This document shows positions 40,130 through 49,285 of a DNA stretch of 64,000 nucleotides, piece by piece (the first letter of the stretch is position 1; each line of letters begins with the position of its first letter). This stretch comes from Swaminathania salitolerans (GTDB taxonomy: Bacteria; Pseudomonadota; Alphaproteobacteria; Acetobacterales; Acetobacteraceae). The position numbers and the translations under genes are program-made. The stretch is taken from positions 124,001-188,000 of the forward strand of contig NZ_BJVC01000003.1 of assembly GCF_007988945.1 (NCBI RefSeq). Direction: 5' to 3'. The notes beneath the pieces are model-generated. The model was given only the letters and a program-made list of their open reading frames with translations. It did no database searches and was not told the origin of the DNA.

Positions 40130-40197
40130 ACCTTCGGGACGCACACCGCCCGGCAGGGAATGCACTGCAAGGCGCGCTCTGCCCGCGCCGGGCGTCT

Positions 40198-40986
40198 TCA
40201 GTTCACGTGCAGATATTTGCGAACGCGATGGGTGAGATACAGAGCGATGATGAGAAGCGCCGCCGTTATGTATGCGTCGTAAAGGATATTGTATTTGACC
40301 GAAGCGGCACCGCCGAACTGCCCCCCTCTGATCATCTCTATATTGTTTGCCATGGGAGACAACATGAGTATCCACTGATATTTGGGCGGCAACCAGGAAA
40401 CCATGATGAAAGCTCCCGAGAAGGGAAGAGCCAGATAGGAAACAATATTAACGCATTTCTCGACGAAGTCCGAAATCTCGGACAGAGCTGCGACTAGAAA
40501 CGCGGTAATCATGCAAAATACCGACTGAAAGAAGAAACCGAGATAAAGAAGTCCGATATCTGCTGGAGGCTTCATAAAACCCAGACCGATTGCAGCGAGC
40601 CAGACGATGATGCCAGCCATGATCGTTCCGATCACTTCCAGATAGGACCGCGCCGTGATGATATCGAGTGGTGTGACCTGCCGGTGGAAGAGGAGACTGC
40701 CATTTGCCTCGAAGGCCTTGACCGCACGGATGAGGCAGTGACGCCACATTGTGAGCGGTACATAGCCGGTCACGACGAGCGCTGTCATCCCGAGCCCGTG
40801 CTCCCGCGCCGGACGGGTGAGCGTCCACATGACGGACACCCCTACGCAAAAGATCACAGGCTCGCCGATCACCCACAGAAAACCGATATTGCCCCGGCCG
40901 TAGCGGGTCAGCATTTCACGGAAGACCAGCGCGTTGATGACGTCGATCTGTTTCCGAAACCCTCTCAGCACCGGAAAATTTTTCAT
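40198..40986 (-). CDS. Polysaccharide-export ABC permease (KpsM/ABC-2 type)
   Basis: 262 residues with six hydrophobic segments. Near the N-terminus is INALVFREMLTRYGRGNIGFLWVIGEPVIFCVG, typical of KpsM/TagG permeases (given here as positions ~18-50), and the end is LTHRVRKYLHVN. It exports capsule or O-antigen-type polysaccharide together with a KpsT ATPase, which is absent nearby. The coding sequence is visibly richer in A/T than its neighbours, suggesting transfer or a relic of a larger capsule locus. The ATG at 40986 with GAGAGACC upstream is preferred. The 340-bp gap to the peptidase gene (40987-41324) shows no clear gene. Confidence 0.85.
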   Translation of the reverse strand: MKNFPVLRGFRKQIDVINALVFREMLTRYGRGNIGFLWVIGEPVIFCVGVSVMWTLTRPAREHGLGMTALVVTGYVPLTMWRHCLIRAVKAFEANGSLLFHRQVTPLDIITARSYLEVIGTIMAGIIVWLAAIGLGFMKPPADIGLLYLGFFFQSVFCMITAFLVAALSEISDFVEKCVNIVSYLALPFSGAFIMVSWLPPKYQWILMLSPMANNIEMIRGGQFGGAASVKYNILYDAYITAALLIIALYLTHRVRKYLHVN

Positions 40987-41324
40987 GTTCGGTCTCTCAG
41001 CAATGTCTTCGCTCTCCCTACCATCGGCACCGGTCGTTCTCAATCCGGCTCATGCCCCCGATCGTCGCGCCCCCGTTTTTCGCAGCCCCGATCATTGCAA
41101 CGAGGATGTGCAACCACGATCGAGACCACCGCTGTTTGCCGTTATGGGTCCGTTCCCGGCCCTGCGCCGGGCACGAGTGCCCTTTCCTATCACGGTTTCC
41201 CGCACGGATGACAATCCCGGCATGGCGTGCGAACGTCCCTTTCACCCAACGCATTCCCTCGTTTGACGCTCCCGTCTTTCCTTCCTACGGTCTTGCGAAA
41301 CGATTTGTATGAGAAAGTCACAGA

Positions 41325-43469
41325 ATGATGTCTCCCAGACGCGCCCTTGCCCTTTCGGCGCTCGCCTTGCCCATGCTTGCCTCGACCTCTCTGGCAGCGC
41401 CGGCATCCAATCCCCTGCTCACTCCGAGCAGCCTGCCCTATCAGGCGCCGCCCTTCGACCGGATCAAGGACAGCGACTATGTGCCAGCCTTCGAGAAAGG
41501 CATGGCCGAGCATCTCGCCGAGATCCGCCGGATCGCGAACGACAAGGCCGCGCCGACATTCGAGAACACGATCGTCGCAATGGAGCGCTCCGGGCAGCTC
41601 CTGAATCGTGTGCAGAACGTGTTCTACGGCGTCTATTCGGCGGACAAGGATGACGCCATGGACGCGATCGACAGCAAGGAAGCGCCGAGGCTCAGCCAGC
41701 ATCAGGATGAGATCTATCTCGATCCGAAACTCTTCGGACGCGTCCGGACCCTCTGGGAGAAGCGGGACACGCTTTCCCTCACCCCCGAGCAGGCGATGCT
41801 GCTCGACGTGTATTACAAGCAGTTCGTCCATGCCGGTGCCGAACTCTCCGCCTCAGACCAGAAAACGCTGCGCGATCTCAACACCCGTCTGACGAAGCTG
41901 GAAACCGCATACGGCCAGAAGCTCGTCGCAAGCGCGAAGGCGGGCGCGCTGGTCGTCGACCGGAAAGCCGCACTCGATGGCATGGATGACGGCGCCATCG
42001 CCGCTGCCGCCAAGGCGGCCGAGGGACGCAAGCTGACCGGGAAATACCTGATCCCGCTCCAGAACACGACCCAGCAGCCGGCGCTCGCCGCGATGAAGGA
42101 CCGGGCGACACGGAAGGCTCTTTTCGACAGGAGCTGGACCCGGGCCGAACGGGGCGATGCAAACGATACGCGCAAGACCATCGCGGAAATTGCCAGATTG
42201 CGCGCGCAGAAGGCGGCACTCTTCGGTTATCCCGACTACGCGGCCTATGCGCTCTACGATCAGATGGCCAGAACGCCGGAAGCGGTCAACGCCTTCATTC
42301 ACAAGCTCGTCCCGGCCACTGCCGCCGAACAGCATCGCGAGGTTGCCGCGCTTCAGAAGGTCATCGCCGCAGACCATCAGAAATTCGCGTTGCAGCCCTG
42401 GGACTGGACGCATTACGCGGAACAGCTGCGCAAGCAGGAATTCGCTCTCGACCAGGACGAGATCAAACCCTATTTCGAACTGCATACGGTTCTGACCGAT
42501 GGCGTTTTCTACGCCGCAAACCAGCTCTATGGAATCACCTTCCGGCCGCGCAAGGACATTCCGGTCTACAACCCCGACGTGATGGTCTATGAGGTCAGGG
42601 ACAAGGACGGCTCCCCTCTCGGATTGATGTATTTCGACTACTTCAAGCGCGACAACAAATCCGGCGGGGCCTGGATGTCGAACTTCGTCGGACAATCCGA
42701 TCTGCTGAAAACGCGTCCGGTGATCTACAATGTCGCGAACTTCACGAAGGCCGCTCCGGGTCAGCCGCAGCTGATCACGTCGGACGACGTGACCACGATG
42801 TTCCATGAATTCGGACACGCGCTGCACGGACTTTTCGCGAGCCAGACCTATCCCACCCTGTCGGGCACCAGTGTTGCGCGCGATTTCGTCGAGTTCCCCT
42901 CGCAGTTCAACGAGAACTGGGCCATGGATCCGAAGGTCTTCGCCCATTATGCGAAGCACTACAAGACCGGCGCCCCGATGCCGCAGGCCCTCTTCGACAA
43001 GATAAAGAAGGCGGCCCATTTCAATCAGGGCTATGCGCTGGGCGAGATCGTCGCTGCGGCGCAGCTCGACATGTCGTGGCACGAACTGCCCGCATCGGCC
43101 CCGCTCCAGAACGTCGACGCCTTCGAGAAGAAGGCTCTGGACGAGACGGGGCTCGATGTCGCCCATGTTCCGCCCCGCTATCGTTCCAGCTATTTCCTGC
43201 ATATCTGGTCCAACGGATATTCGGCCGGATATTATGCCTATCTCTGGACCGAGATGCTGGATCAGGACGTCTATTCCTGGTTCATGAAGCATGGGGGCCT
43301 GACACGGGAAAACGGTCAGCGCTTCCGCGACATGATCCTCTCGAAGGGCCATACGATGGATTACGGGCCGATGTTCCGTGCCTTCTACGGCAAGGATCCC
43401 GAGATCGGCCCGATGCTCTCGCATCGCGGACTCACAGACACGGACACCGATACAGGCACCGGGAACTGA
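41325..43469 (+). CDS. dcp: M3-family peptidyl-dipeptidase (Dcp-like), exported
   Basis: 714 residues. Signal peptide RALALSALALPMLASTSLAA, then the helical M3 fold. The zinc site is TMFHEFGHALHGLF, with downstream EFPSQFNENW providing the third ligand, and YRSSYFLHIWSNGYSAGYYAYLW near the end as the substrate-binding tyrosine loop. It removes C-terminal dipeptides from peptides, and the signal peptide places it in the periplasm. Start at either of two adjacent ATGs (41325/41328), with GAGAAAG ahead. Monocistronic. Confidence 0.93.
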   Translation: MMSPRRALALSALALPMLASTSLAAPASNPLLTPSSLPYQAPPFDRIKDSDYVPAFEKGMAEHLAEIRRIANDKAAPTFENTIVAMERSGQLLNRVQNVFYGVYSADKDDAMDAIDSKEAPRLSQHQDEIYLDPKLFGRVRTLWEKRDTLSLTPEQAMLLDVYYKQFVHAGAELSASDQKTLRDLNTRLTKLETAYGQKLVASAKAGALVVDRKAALDGMDDGAIAAAAKAAEGRKLTGKYLIPLQNTTQQPALAAMKDRATRKALFDRSWTRAERGDANDTRKTIAEIARLRAQKAALFGYPDYAAYALYDQMARTPEAVNAFIHKLVPATAAEQHREVAALQKVIAADHQKFALQPWDWTHYAEQLRKQEFALDQDEIKPYFELHTVLTDGVFYAANQLYGITFRPRKDIPVYNPDVMVYEVRDKDGSPLGLMYFDYFKRDNKSGGAWMSNFVGQSDLLKTRPVIYNVANFTKAAPGQPQLITSDDVTTMFHEFGHALHGLFASQTYPTLSGTSVARDFVEFPSQFNENWAMDPKVFAHYAKHYKTGAPMPQALFDKIKKAAHFNQGYALGEIVAAAQLDMSWHELPASAPLQNVDAFEKKALDETGLDVAHVPPRYRSSYFLHIWSNGYSAGYYAYLWTEMLDQDVYSWFMKHGGLTRENGQRFRDMILSKGHTMDYGPMFRAFYGKDPEIGPMLSHRGLTDTDTDTGTGN

Positions 43470-43785
43470 CCCGTTCCGCCTGCTGCGCCCATGGCGCGGC
43501 AGGCGAGCGCAGCCCGACGCCGTCCGGCCTCATGCATCCATCCGGTGCATTCATCTGGCCGGGCGGGTTCGCCCGCCTCCCCTTTGGGGAGAAGACGGCT
43601 TTTCGCCCGACATGCCAGACCGCAGGCCGCGCCACGCCACGCCACGCTTCCGGGCGGGATGAAGATTACTTTTAATAAAGCCTTCACACACGCACCCGTT
43701 TCGACAGACTAGAACGATCACGTCGACTCGATTCTCCGCACGATAACCGTGCCCTGGGATCACGAGTCCACGCGCCTATTTGTTC

Positions 43786-43801
43786 GTTACTTAAAAATAA
43801 C
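43786..43801. promoter_or_regulatory. A/T-rich imperfect palindrome upstream of the TonB receptor
   Basis: GTTACTTAAAAATAAC, one mismatched pair. The surrounding 43660-43830 is the most A/T-rich part of the 480-bp gap before the receptor gene and probably holds its promoter. Elsewhere the gap holds GCCAC triplets (43631-43645) and nothing else I can name. Confidence 0.3.
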
Positions 43802-43950
43802 AAGAATTCGGCTTTTTCGTGCGTGTGCCGGGAAAGGAGGCCTCTGCCTGCCTTCTCCCGGCGTCATAGGGACATAGCAGCCCGTTTCCATGACCCCTGT
43901 CGCCGCAATGCCGAGCCTCGTCGTTCTGTGTTACCGGAGTCTGCCGTTTC

Positions 43951-46794
43951 ATGATCCCATCCTTCCCGTTGCACGTCCCGTTTCATGTGCCGCGTCGTTC
44001 GCGCACCTATGCTTCGTTACGATCCCGTCACGTCGCAATTCTCGTTGCGCTGGGCGCCGTCCCTCCGGCTCTTGCTGCGGAGCAAGGCGCCGATCGCACG
44101 GGATCGGTCGACAAGACCCGAAACGACCGCGCGAAGACGGCGCTTCGCAAGCCGGTTGTCATGGAGCATATCCGGGTTCGTGCGCAACGCGGCGGCACGG
44201 TTGCCGCGGCCCTAGACGAGCAGAGACGATCCAGTCAGGTGACGACGATCCTGTCGCGGGAGCAGATCGAACGCGCCCCCGAAACCAATCTCGCTGACAT
44301 TCTGACGCGCCTGCCGGGCGTCTCGGCCTATAGCAACATGGCCGGCGGACAGGCGGCGACAGGCGAATCCCAGTTCATGACCATTCGGGGTCTGGATTCG
44401 AGTTACAACGCCTATACGCTCAACGGCGAACGGATCGCACCAGCCGATCCCTCCACCCGCGCCATCTCCTTCGACATGCTGGCCCCTTACGGCATCACGG
44501 CCATCAAGGTCTCGAAAAGCACGAATGCAGAGATGGATGGCGACGCGATCGGCGGTGCGATCGACATACGCACGCCGACCGCCTTCGATTTCTCCGGCCC
44601 TTACCGGAAGATCATCCTGCAAGGCCAGCTCAATGACAATGCCGCACGGACAGGCACCCCGGATCTCGGAGGTGTCGCCCAGGCGGAATTCGCACGTCGC
44701 TTCGGCCGGGACGGGCGCTTTGGCGTCTATGCGACGGGGTATTACACGTCCAAACACGTTCTCGCCAATGCGGTGGCGCCAAACCGGGCCTATGTTCCGG
44801 CGATAGAGGCACAATCGGGCGTCGCGACTCTCGATCAGGCATCGCAGCTCACGACCACCCAGGTGAAATACGATCTCTTCACCAGCAGCATCAAACGCTA
44901 TGGCGGTTCTCTCTCGCTCAATTTCAAGGGCGAGCGACATGAGTTCTACGCCCTGGGCACCTGGGGCCAGTACACGACCCGTATCGACGACAACCAGGTC
45001 GGGTTACGGGGCGCCGATGCGGGATATGGTGCCGACGGCCTGTATCGCTCCCAGGGTATGGCGAGAGCGCAATATTTCACGACCAACGATTCCGCCCAGC
45101 TCCTCACGACCCAGAAACTTGGCGGAATCAGTCATATCGGACGCTGGACAGCCAGTTACGACGTCTTCAACAGCTATGGCGAACAGGCCAGCCCCAACAC
45201 GGTCGAGGCGAGCATGTATGGCAACGGCTCGATCCCGGGGCCTTTTACATTCGAACTGGCGAACACCACCCTTCCGGCACTGGTCGGTCCCTCCGGCGCG
45301 CTCGCAGAATTGCGCGACCAGAATTTCAGCCGTTTCTGGAAAACGCAGGGACGGGACGCGCAGAGCACGGCGGATATGTACGGCGTGCATGCCGATGCGG
45401 CCTATCGGTTCGGCAATACGATCCTCCAGACGATCCAGTTCGGTTTCAAGTTCAGCAACACGCAGAGACGGGCCTGGTCCCATCCCTATTTCCACAGCGA
45501 CAACAATTTCATCTATGACGGCCCGTTCTTCGGTGGGCAGAACTGGCCCTATACGAATGGCGCAGGTCCGCGCGTCGGGAATATTCCGGGATATCAGGTC
45601 GACGCTTTCGGCGGAAAACTCGGCGATTTCCGTATTCTCGATCGCGACTGGATCAAGGATACGACCGTGCCGTACAAATACAGCAACGATCCGCAGGGTG
45701 CGGGCAATTACACGCGCAACGACTGGAACGCCAACACCAGCACGGGATCCGAGAAGATCTATGCCGGTTTCGTCTCCCTGGCACTCCGGGCGGGCGATGT
45801 CGATATCCGCCCCGGTTTCAGATACGAATTCACCGATTTCGGCGGCACGCACTGGCAGTCCAATGGCGACAACGCGACCGGACGCTTCGTCCGTATCGGC
45901 CAGTCCTACGGGACGCCGCTTCCCTATCTGAACGTGAACTGGCGCCCCACCGCGCTCAGCGTGCTCCGTTTTTCGGTCCGGCGCGGTCTGACGCGCCCGG
46001 CCTACGGGCTGATCAACGGCGCATCGACCCTCAGCCTCGACCCGGTCACCAACGCCATTCTCTCGGTTTCCCAACCGAACCCCGATCTGCGACCGACCAC
46101 GGCAACGATGTTCGATTTCTCGGCCGCTCTCTATAACCGTCATGCAGGTGTCGTCTCGGCCTCGGTCTATTACAAGCAGATCGAGAAATTCATTTTCACG
46201 TCGGTATCCAACGCGAATAACAGCGCGACACTCGGTGGCAACGTGCCGACCAACGCGACCACAGACGGAAACACGACATACAGAATGCCGGTCAACGGTC
46301 GGGGGGCGACACTCGAGGGCATCGAGCTCTCCGCCCAGCAAACCCTGTATTTTCTTCCCGGATGGCTGAGCGGGTTCGGCGTGAACGGCAATGTGACATT
46401 GCAGCACTCCAACGCAACCAGCAATATCGCCGGACATCCCGACACGGCGCTGCCGCGCGCGCCGGAGATGATGTACAATCTCGGATTTTACTACAGTCGG
46501 GACCGGATCCATTTCGATCTCAACTATAATTATATCGGCACGCAGCTTCTCAGCGTGAATTCCAGAGTGCCGGATTTCTATCTCCAGCCGACACAGCGCC
46601 TCGACCTGAGCGCAAAATACCGCTTCGGATGGGGGCTGACCGGCACGCTGGCAATGCAGAACCTGCTGAACACCCCCGCTTTCTGGGAGACGATGGGCAA
46701 GGGAAAATCCTATCTCGCCTATGACAGCTCGGCGAATGGCGCATTCGTGCAGACGGGCCGCATGTATCTCGCCGGACTGACCGGAGAATTCTGA
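43951..46794 (+). CDS. TonB-dependent outer-membrane receptor
   Basis: 947 residues. Export signal near residues 20-45 (HVAILVALGAVPPALAA). Plug domain: SSQVTTILSREQIERAPETN, LADILTRLPGVSAYSN, MTIRGLDSSYNAYTLNGERI and SKSTNAEMDGDAIGGAIDIR. The beta-barrel ends with an aromatic C-terminus, GLTGEF. It resembles the large Caulobacter-type receptors that import carbohydrates or phosphorylated ligands rather than siderophores. Its stop overlaps the start of the phospholipase/phosphatase gene by 1 bp (TGATG). The receptor therefore likely imports, or senses, a product or substrate of that enzyme. Confidence 0.93.
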   Translation: MIPSFPLHVPFHVPRRSRTYASLRSRHVAILVALGAVPPALAAEQGADRTGSVDKTRNDRAKTALRKPVVMEHIRVRAQRGGTVAAALDEQRRSSQVTTILSREQIERAPETNLADILTRLPGVSAYSNMAGGQAATGESQFMTIRGLDSSYNAYTLNGERIAPADPSTRAISFDMLAPYGITAIKVSKSTNAEMDGDAIGGAIDIRTPTAFDFSGPYRKIILQGQLNDNAARTGTPDLGGVAQAEFARRFGRDGRFGVYATGYYTSKHVLANAVAPNRAYVPAIEAQSGVATLDQASQLTTTQVKYDLFTSSIKRYGGSLSLNFKGERHEFYALGTWGQYTTRIDDNQVGLRGADAGYGADGLYRSQGMARAQYFTTNDSAQLLTTQKLGGISHIGRWTASYDVFNSYGEQASPNTVEASMYGNGSIPGPFTFELANTTLPALVGPSGALAELRDQNFSRFWKTQGRDAQSTADMYGVHADAAYRFGNTILQTIQFGFKFSNTQRRAWSHPYFHSDNNFIYDGPFFGGQNWPYTNGAGPRVGNIPGYQVDAFGGKLGDFRILDRDWIKDTTVPYKYSNDPQGAGNYTRNDWNANTSTGSEKIYAGFVSLALRAGDVDIRPGFRYEFTDFGGTHWQSNGDNATGRFVRIGQSYGTPLPYLNVNWRPTALSVLRFSVRRGLTRPAYGLINGASTLSLDPVTNAILSVSQPNPDLRPTTATMFDFSAALYNRHAGVVSASVYYKQIEKFIFTSVSNANNSATLGGNVPTNATTDGNTTYRMPVNGRGATLEGIELSAQQTLYFLPGWLSGFGVNGNVTLQHSNATSNIAGHPDTALPRAPEMMYNLGFYYSRDRIHFDLNYNYIGTQLLSVNSRVPDFYLQPTQRLDLSAKYRFGWGLTGTLAMQNLLNTPAFWETMGKGKSYLAYDSSANGAFVQTGRMYLAGLTGEF

Positions 46795-49247
46795 TGCCGT
46801 CGCGGCGTCGTTCCTTCCCCTTCTTCTTCTCCTTCCCCTTCTCCGGCCCGGGCGGGCCGGGCGCGCGTGACGGAACCGACGGAGCCCGTGCCCTGCATCC
46901 GCGCAGCCTCGAGGCGCGCGGCCGTTGCACGGGGAGCTTCTGCATTCTGCTTCCGGGCGTTCTGCTTTTTGGCGCATCGCTCTGCGGCGCCACCGCCGGA
47001 AGAAGCGCCCAGGCAGCAGAAAGCGCGACAGAACGCGCGGATATCCACGCGCTCCGTCTCGACCAGATCCAGCTCATCGGTACGCATAACAGCTACCATG
47101 CAGGAAGCCGGCACCTCGACGCGATCGCCGCTCGACATCCCGCTCTGGCGCGCCTTCTGGATTATCGCCACGCGCCGCTCGACATCCAGCTCGATCACGG
47201 AATCCGCCAGATCGAGCTCGATCTCTATGCCGATTCAGAAGGCGGGCGATTTGCCTCCCCCCATAATCCCGACAGACCGGGAGAGGCATGGCCCCTGCCT
47301 GCCGCCGAGCGCGCGATCATGCGCAGACCCGGCTTCAAGGTGATGCATATCCCCGATATCGATCAGAACGCGACCTGTCAGCCCTTCACGGCCTGCCTGC
47401 GCCTCATCCGGTCCTGGTCCGAACGCCATCCTCGCCACACCCCGGTTTTCGTTCTTCTCGAAATTGCCCGCAACAACGATCTCGCAGGCGGTACGCCGGT
47501 CGAGCGAATGACCCCGCATCACTTCGACGCGCTCGATTCCGAGATACGGTCGGTCTTCGGACCGGCCGCGCTGCTCGTGCCCGATGCCCTCCATGCGCAG
47601 GGGGAAACCCTCGGCCAGGCCGTTGCCCTTCATGGCTGGCCGCCTCTGGAGGCTGTTCGTGGCAAGATCGTCTTCCTCCTCGACCAGCAGGGCGATACCG
47701 CTGCCTACGAGGCAGGACATGCAGGGCTGAAAGGCCGGATCGCCTTCCCCAATGCCCGCCCGCAGAGTGACGACGCGGCCTTTACCGAAATGAATGACGG
47801 CCCGGCCGGAGCCGTCTCCCTTCTGGTCAGGCGCCATCTGCTCGTGCGCGTGCGGGCCGATGCCGATACGGAGGAAGGGCGGTCGGGCGCAATTGCCCGG
47901 CGCGATGCCATGCTTGCCAGTGGCGCCCAGATCGTCAGCACGGATTACCCGGACAGCGAACCGGCGTGGTGGAGTGGCTATCGCGTCGGCTTTCTCTCCG
48001 GCGCGTCGCTGCGCTGCAATCCCGTCACCGCCCCCCTGCCTTGTCCTGCCTCCTCTCCTCCCGGCGCCTCTCACGCCTTGGGTTCGCCTCCCTCGCCGTC
48101 CCGTCATTCCGTCGGGCTCGATATCGCGTCGGATTCGATGCCCGCTCTCGTCCGGATCGTGCTGGTCATGAGACACGGGCTCCGCACCCCCTTGCCGGGA
48201 CAGGAACCGGCAAGCGTCGCTCTTCCCGGTGGCTGGCCCGCATGGACGGAGCCTCCGGGCGCCCTGACGGCGCGCGGCCGCAAGGCCATGCGGGCCAATG
48301 GCGTGTTTCTGCGTTCGTGGCTGAGCCGGTCGGGCCTGCTCGAAGGGCAGGACTGCCCGCCCCCGGGCACGATCGCCCTGATCGCCAACTCGGAACCCCG
48401 CACGATCGCCAGCGCCCGCAGCTTGCGGGACGGGCTGGTGCCCTCGTGCCGTCTGTCGATCGACCACCGCGATTCCGGCATTGCGGATCCTCTCTTCTCT
48501 CCGCGCGCGACCGATCCGGAACGTTTCGATATGAAATCCATCATCCCGTCCCTGCCAGATCCCGACCGGTCCTCCACGCCGCTTCGGGAGGCCATCGATC
48601 GTCTCGCGGATCTCGTTTCATGTTCCGGTGGCCCATGCGCCTTTCTCCGGGAGCCTGGCCGGGTTTCGCCCGATGGAACCGGTCACCGCATGATCCTCTC
48701 CGGACCGATACAGGAAGGCTCGTCGATCGCCGAGGCGCTCATGCTGGCCTATCTCGATGGAAAACCCCTGCATCCGCTACCGGGTGGAGGCTGGCTCGAT
48801 GCGCATATACTGGGCAGGCTTTCAGCGCTTCATGCCGCGATGCTCGATGCAACCCTGCGCCCGCCCCCCATCGCCGCCCCGCTTTCCCGCTCCCTGCGAC
48901 GGAGGATCGTGCAAGACCTTCTGTCCGGGGAGGGACCGGCGCTCAAGGTCTATGTCGGTCATGACGATACGATCGTGCCGCTCCTCGGCATGCTCGACAT
49001 CCATGTCGATGCCCCCGGCTATGCGCGAGACGAGATCCCGGTCGGCTCGGCGCTTGGCTTTGCGCTGTATCGGGACCGGGACGGCAACGGCTTCGTCAGG
49101 ACGCTCTTCCTGTCGCAGATGCCGGTGGCCATGCGTGAGGCGCCCGATAGCGCCATGCCCTCGATGGCTTTTCCCCATGTCCCGATCTGCGGCACGGATC
49201 CGAACGGATGTCCCCTCCGGACCCTGACCGGCGCACTCGGACGATGA
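46794..49247 (+). CDS. Fusion: Ca2+-dependent phosphoinositide phospholipase C-like domain + histidine acid phosphatase (phytase-like)
   Basis: 817 residues with an export signal (FCILLPGVLLFGASLCG). Domain 1, ~85-410, is PI-PLC-like: LDQIQLIGTHNSYH (catalytic His 98), QLDHGIRQIELDLY, FKVMHIPDID, VFVLLEIA and ASGAQIVSTDYPDSEP. Domain 2, ~450-810, is a histidine acid phosphatase: RHGLRTP at 460-466 (phosphohistidine motif), NSEPRTIASARSLRDGL, and GHDDTIVPLLGML with the proton donor Asp at ~724. A Pro/Ser-rich linker joins them. Domain 1 would cleave a phosphoinositide head group and domain 2 dephosphorylate it. Translationally coupled to the TonB receptor. Both activities are inferred from motifs. 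Confidence 0.85.
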   Translation: MPSRRRSFPFFFSFPFSGPGGPGARDGTDGARALHPRSLEARGRCTGSFCILLPGVLLFGASLCGATAGRSAQAAESATERADIHALRLDQIQLIGTHNSYHAGSRHLDAIAARHPALARLLDYRHAPLDIQLDHGIRQIELDLYADSEGGRFASPHNPDRPGEAWPLPAAERAIMRRPGFKVMHIPDIDQNATCQPFTACLRLIRSWSERHPRHTPVFVLLEIARNNDLAGGTPVERMTPHHFDALDSEIRSVFGPAALLVPDALHAQGETLGQAVALHGWPPLEAVRGKIVFLLDQQGDTAAYEAGHAGLKGRIAFPNARPQSDDAAFTEMNDGPAGAVSLLVRRHLLVRVRADADTEEGRSGAIARRDAMLASGAQIVSTDYPDSEPAWWSGYRVGFLSGASLRCNPVTAPLPCPASSPPGASHALGSPPSPSRHSVGLDIASDSMPALVRIVLVMRHGLRTPLPGQEPASVALPGGWPAWTEPPGALTARGRKAMRANGVFLRSWLSRSGLLEGQDCPPPGTIALIANSEPRTIASARSLRDGLVPSCRLSIDHRDSGIADPLFSPRATDPERFDMKSIIPSLPDPDRSSTPLREAIDRLADLVSCSGGPCAFLREPGRVSPDGTGHRMILSGPIQEGSSIAEALMLAYLDGKPLHPLPGGGWLDAHILGRLSALHAAMLDATLRPPPIAAPLSRSLRRRIVQDLLSGEGPALKVYVGHDDTIVPLLGMLDIHVDAPGYARDEIPVGSALGFALYRDRDGNGFVRTLFLSQMPVAMREAPDSAMPSMAFPHVPICGTDPNGCPLRTLTGALGR

Positions 49248-49285
49248 CGGCGGGCCTGTATCCGGGTCCCGCTCAGTCCTCGCCC

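Noticed and set aside
41018-41254. Minus-strand 78-codon frame upstream of the KpsM-like gene
   Set aside because: No ribosome-binding site or protein-like pattern; the region more likely holds promoters.
43660-43830. Pho box or Fur box ahead of the TonB receptor
   Set aside because: I looked for CTGTCAT-type repeats and a 19-bp Fur-like palindrome. Only an A/T-rich imperfect dyad is present, so neither was called.
45004-46977. Minus-strand open frame of about 650 codons opposite the TonB receptor
   Set aside because: No domain or ribosome-binding site; the sense strand encodes a complete receptor.
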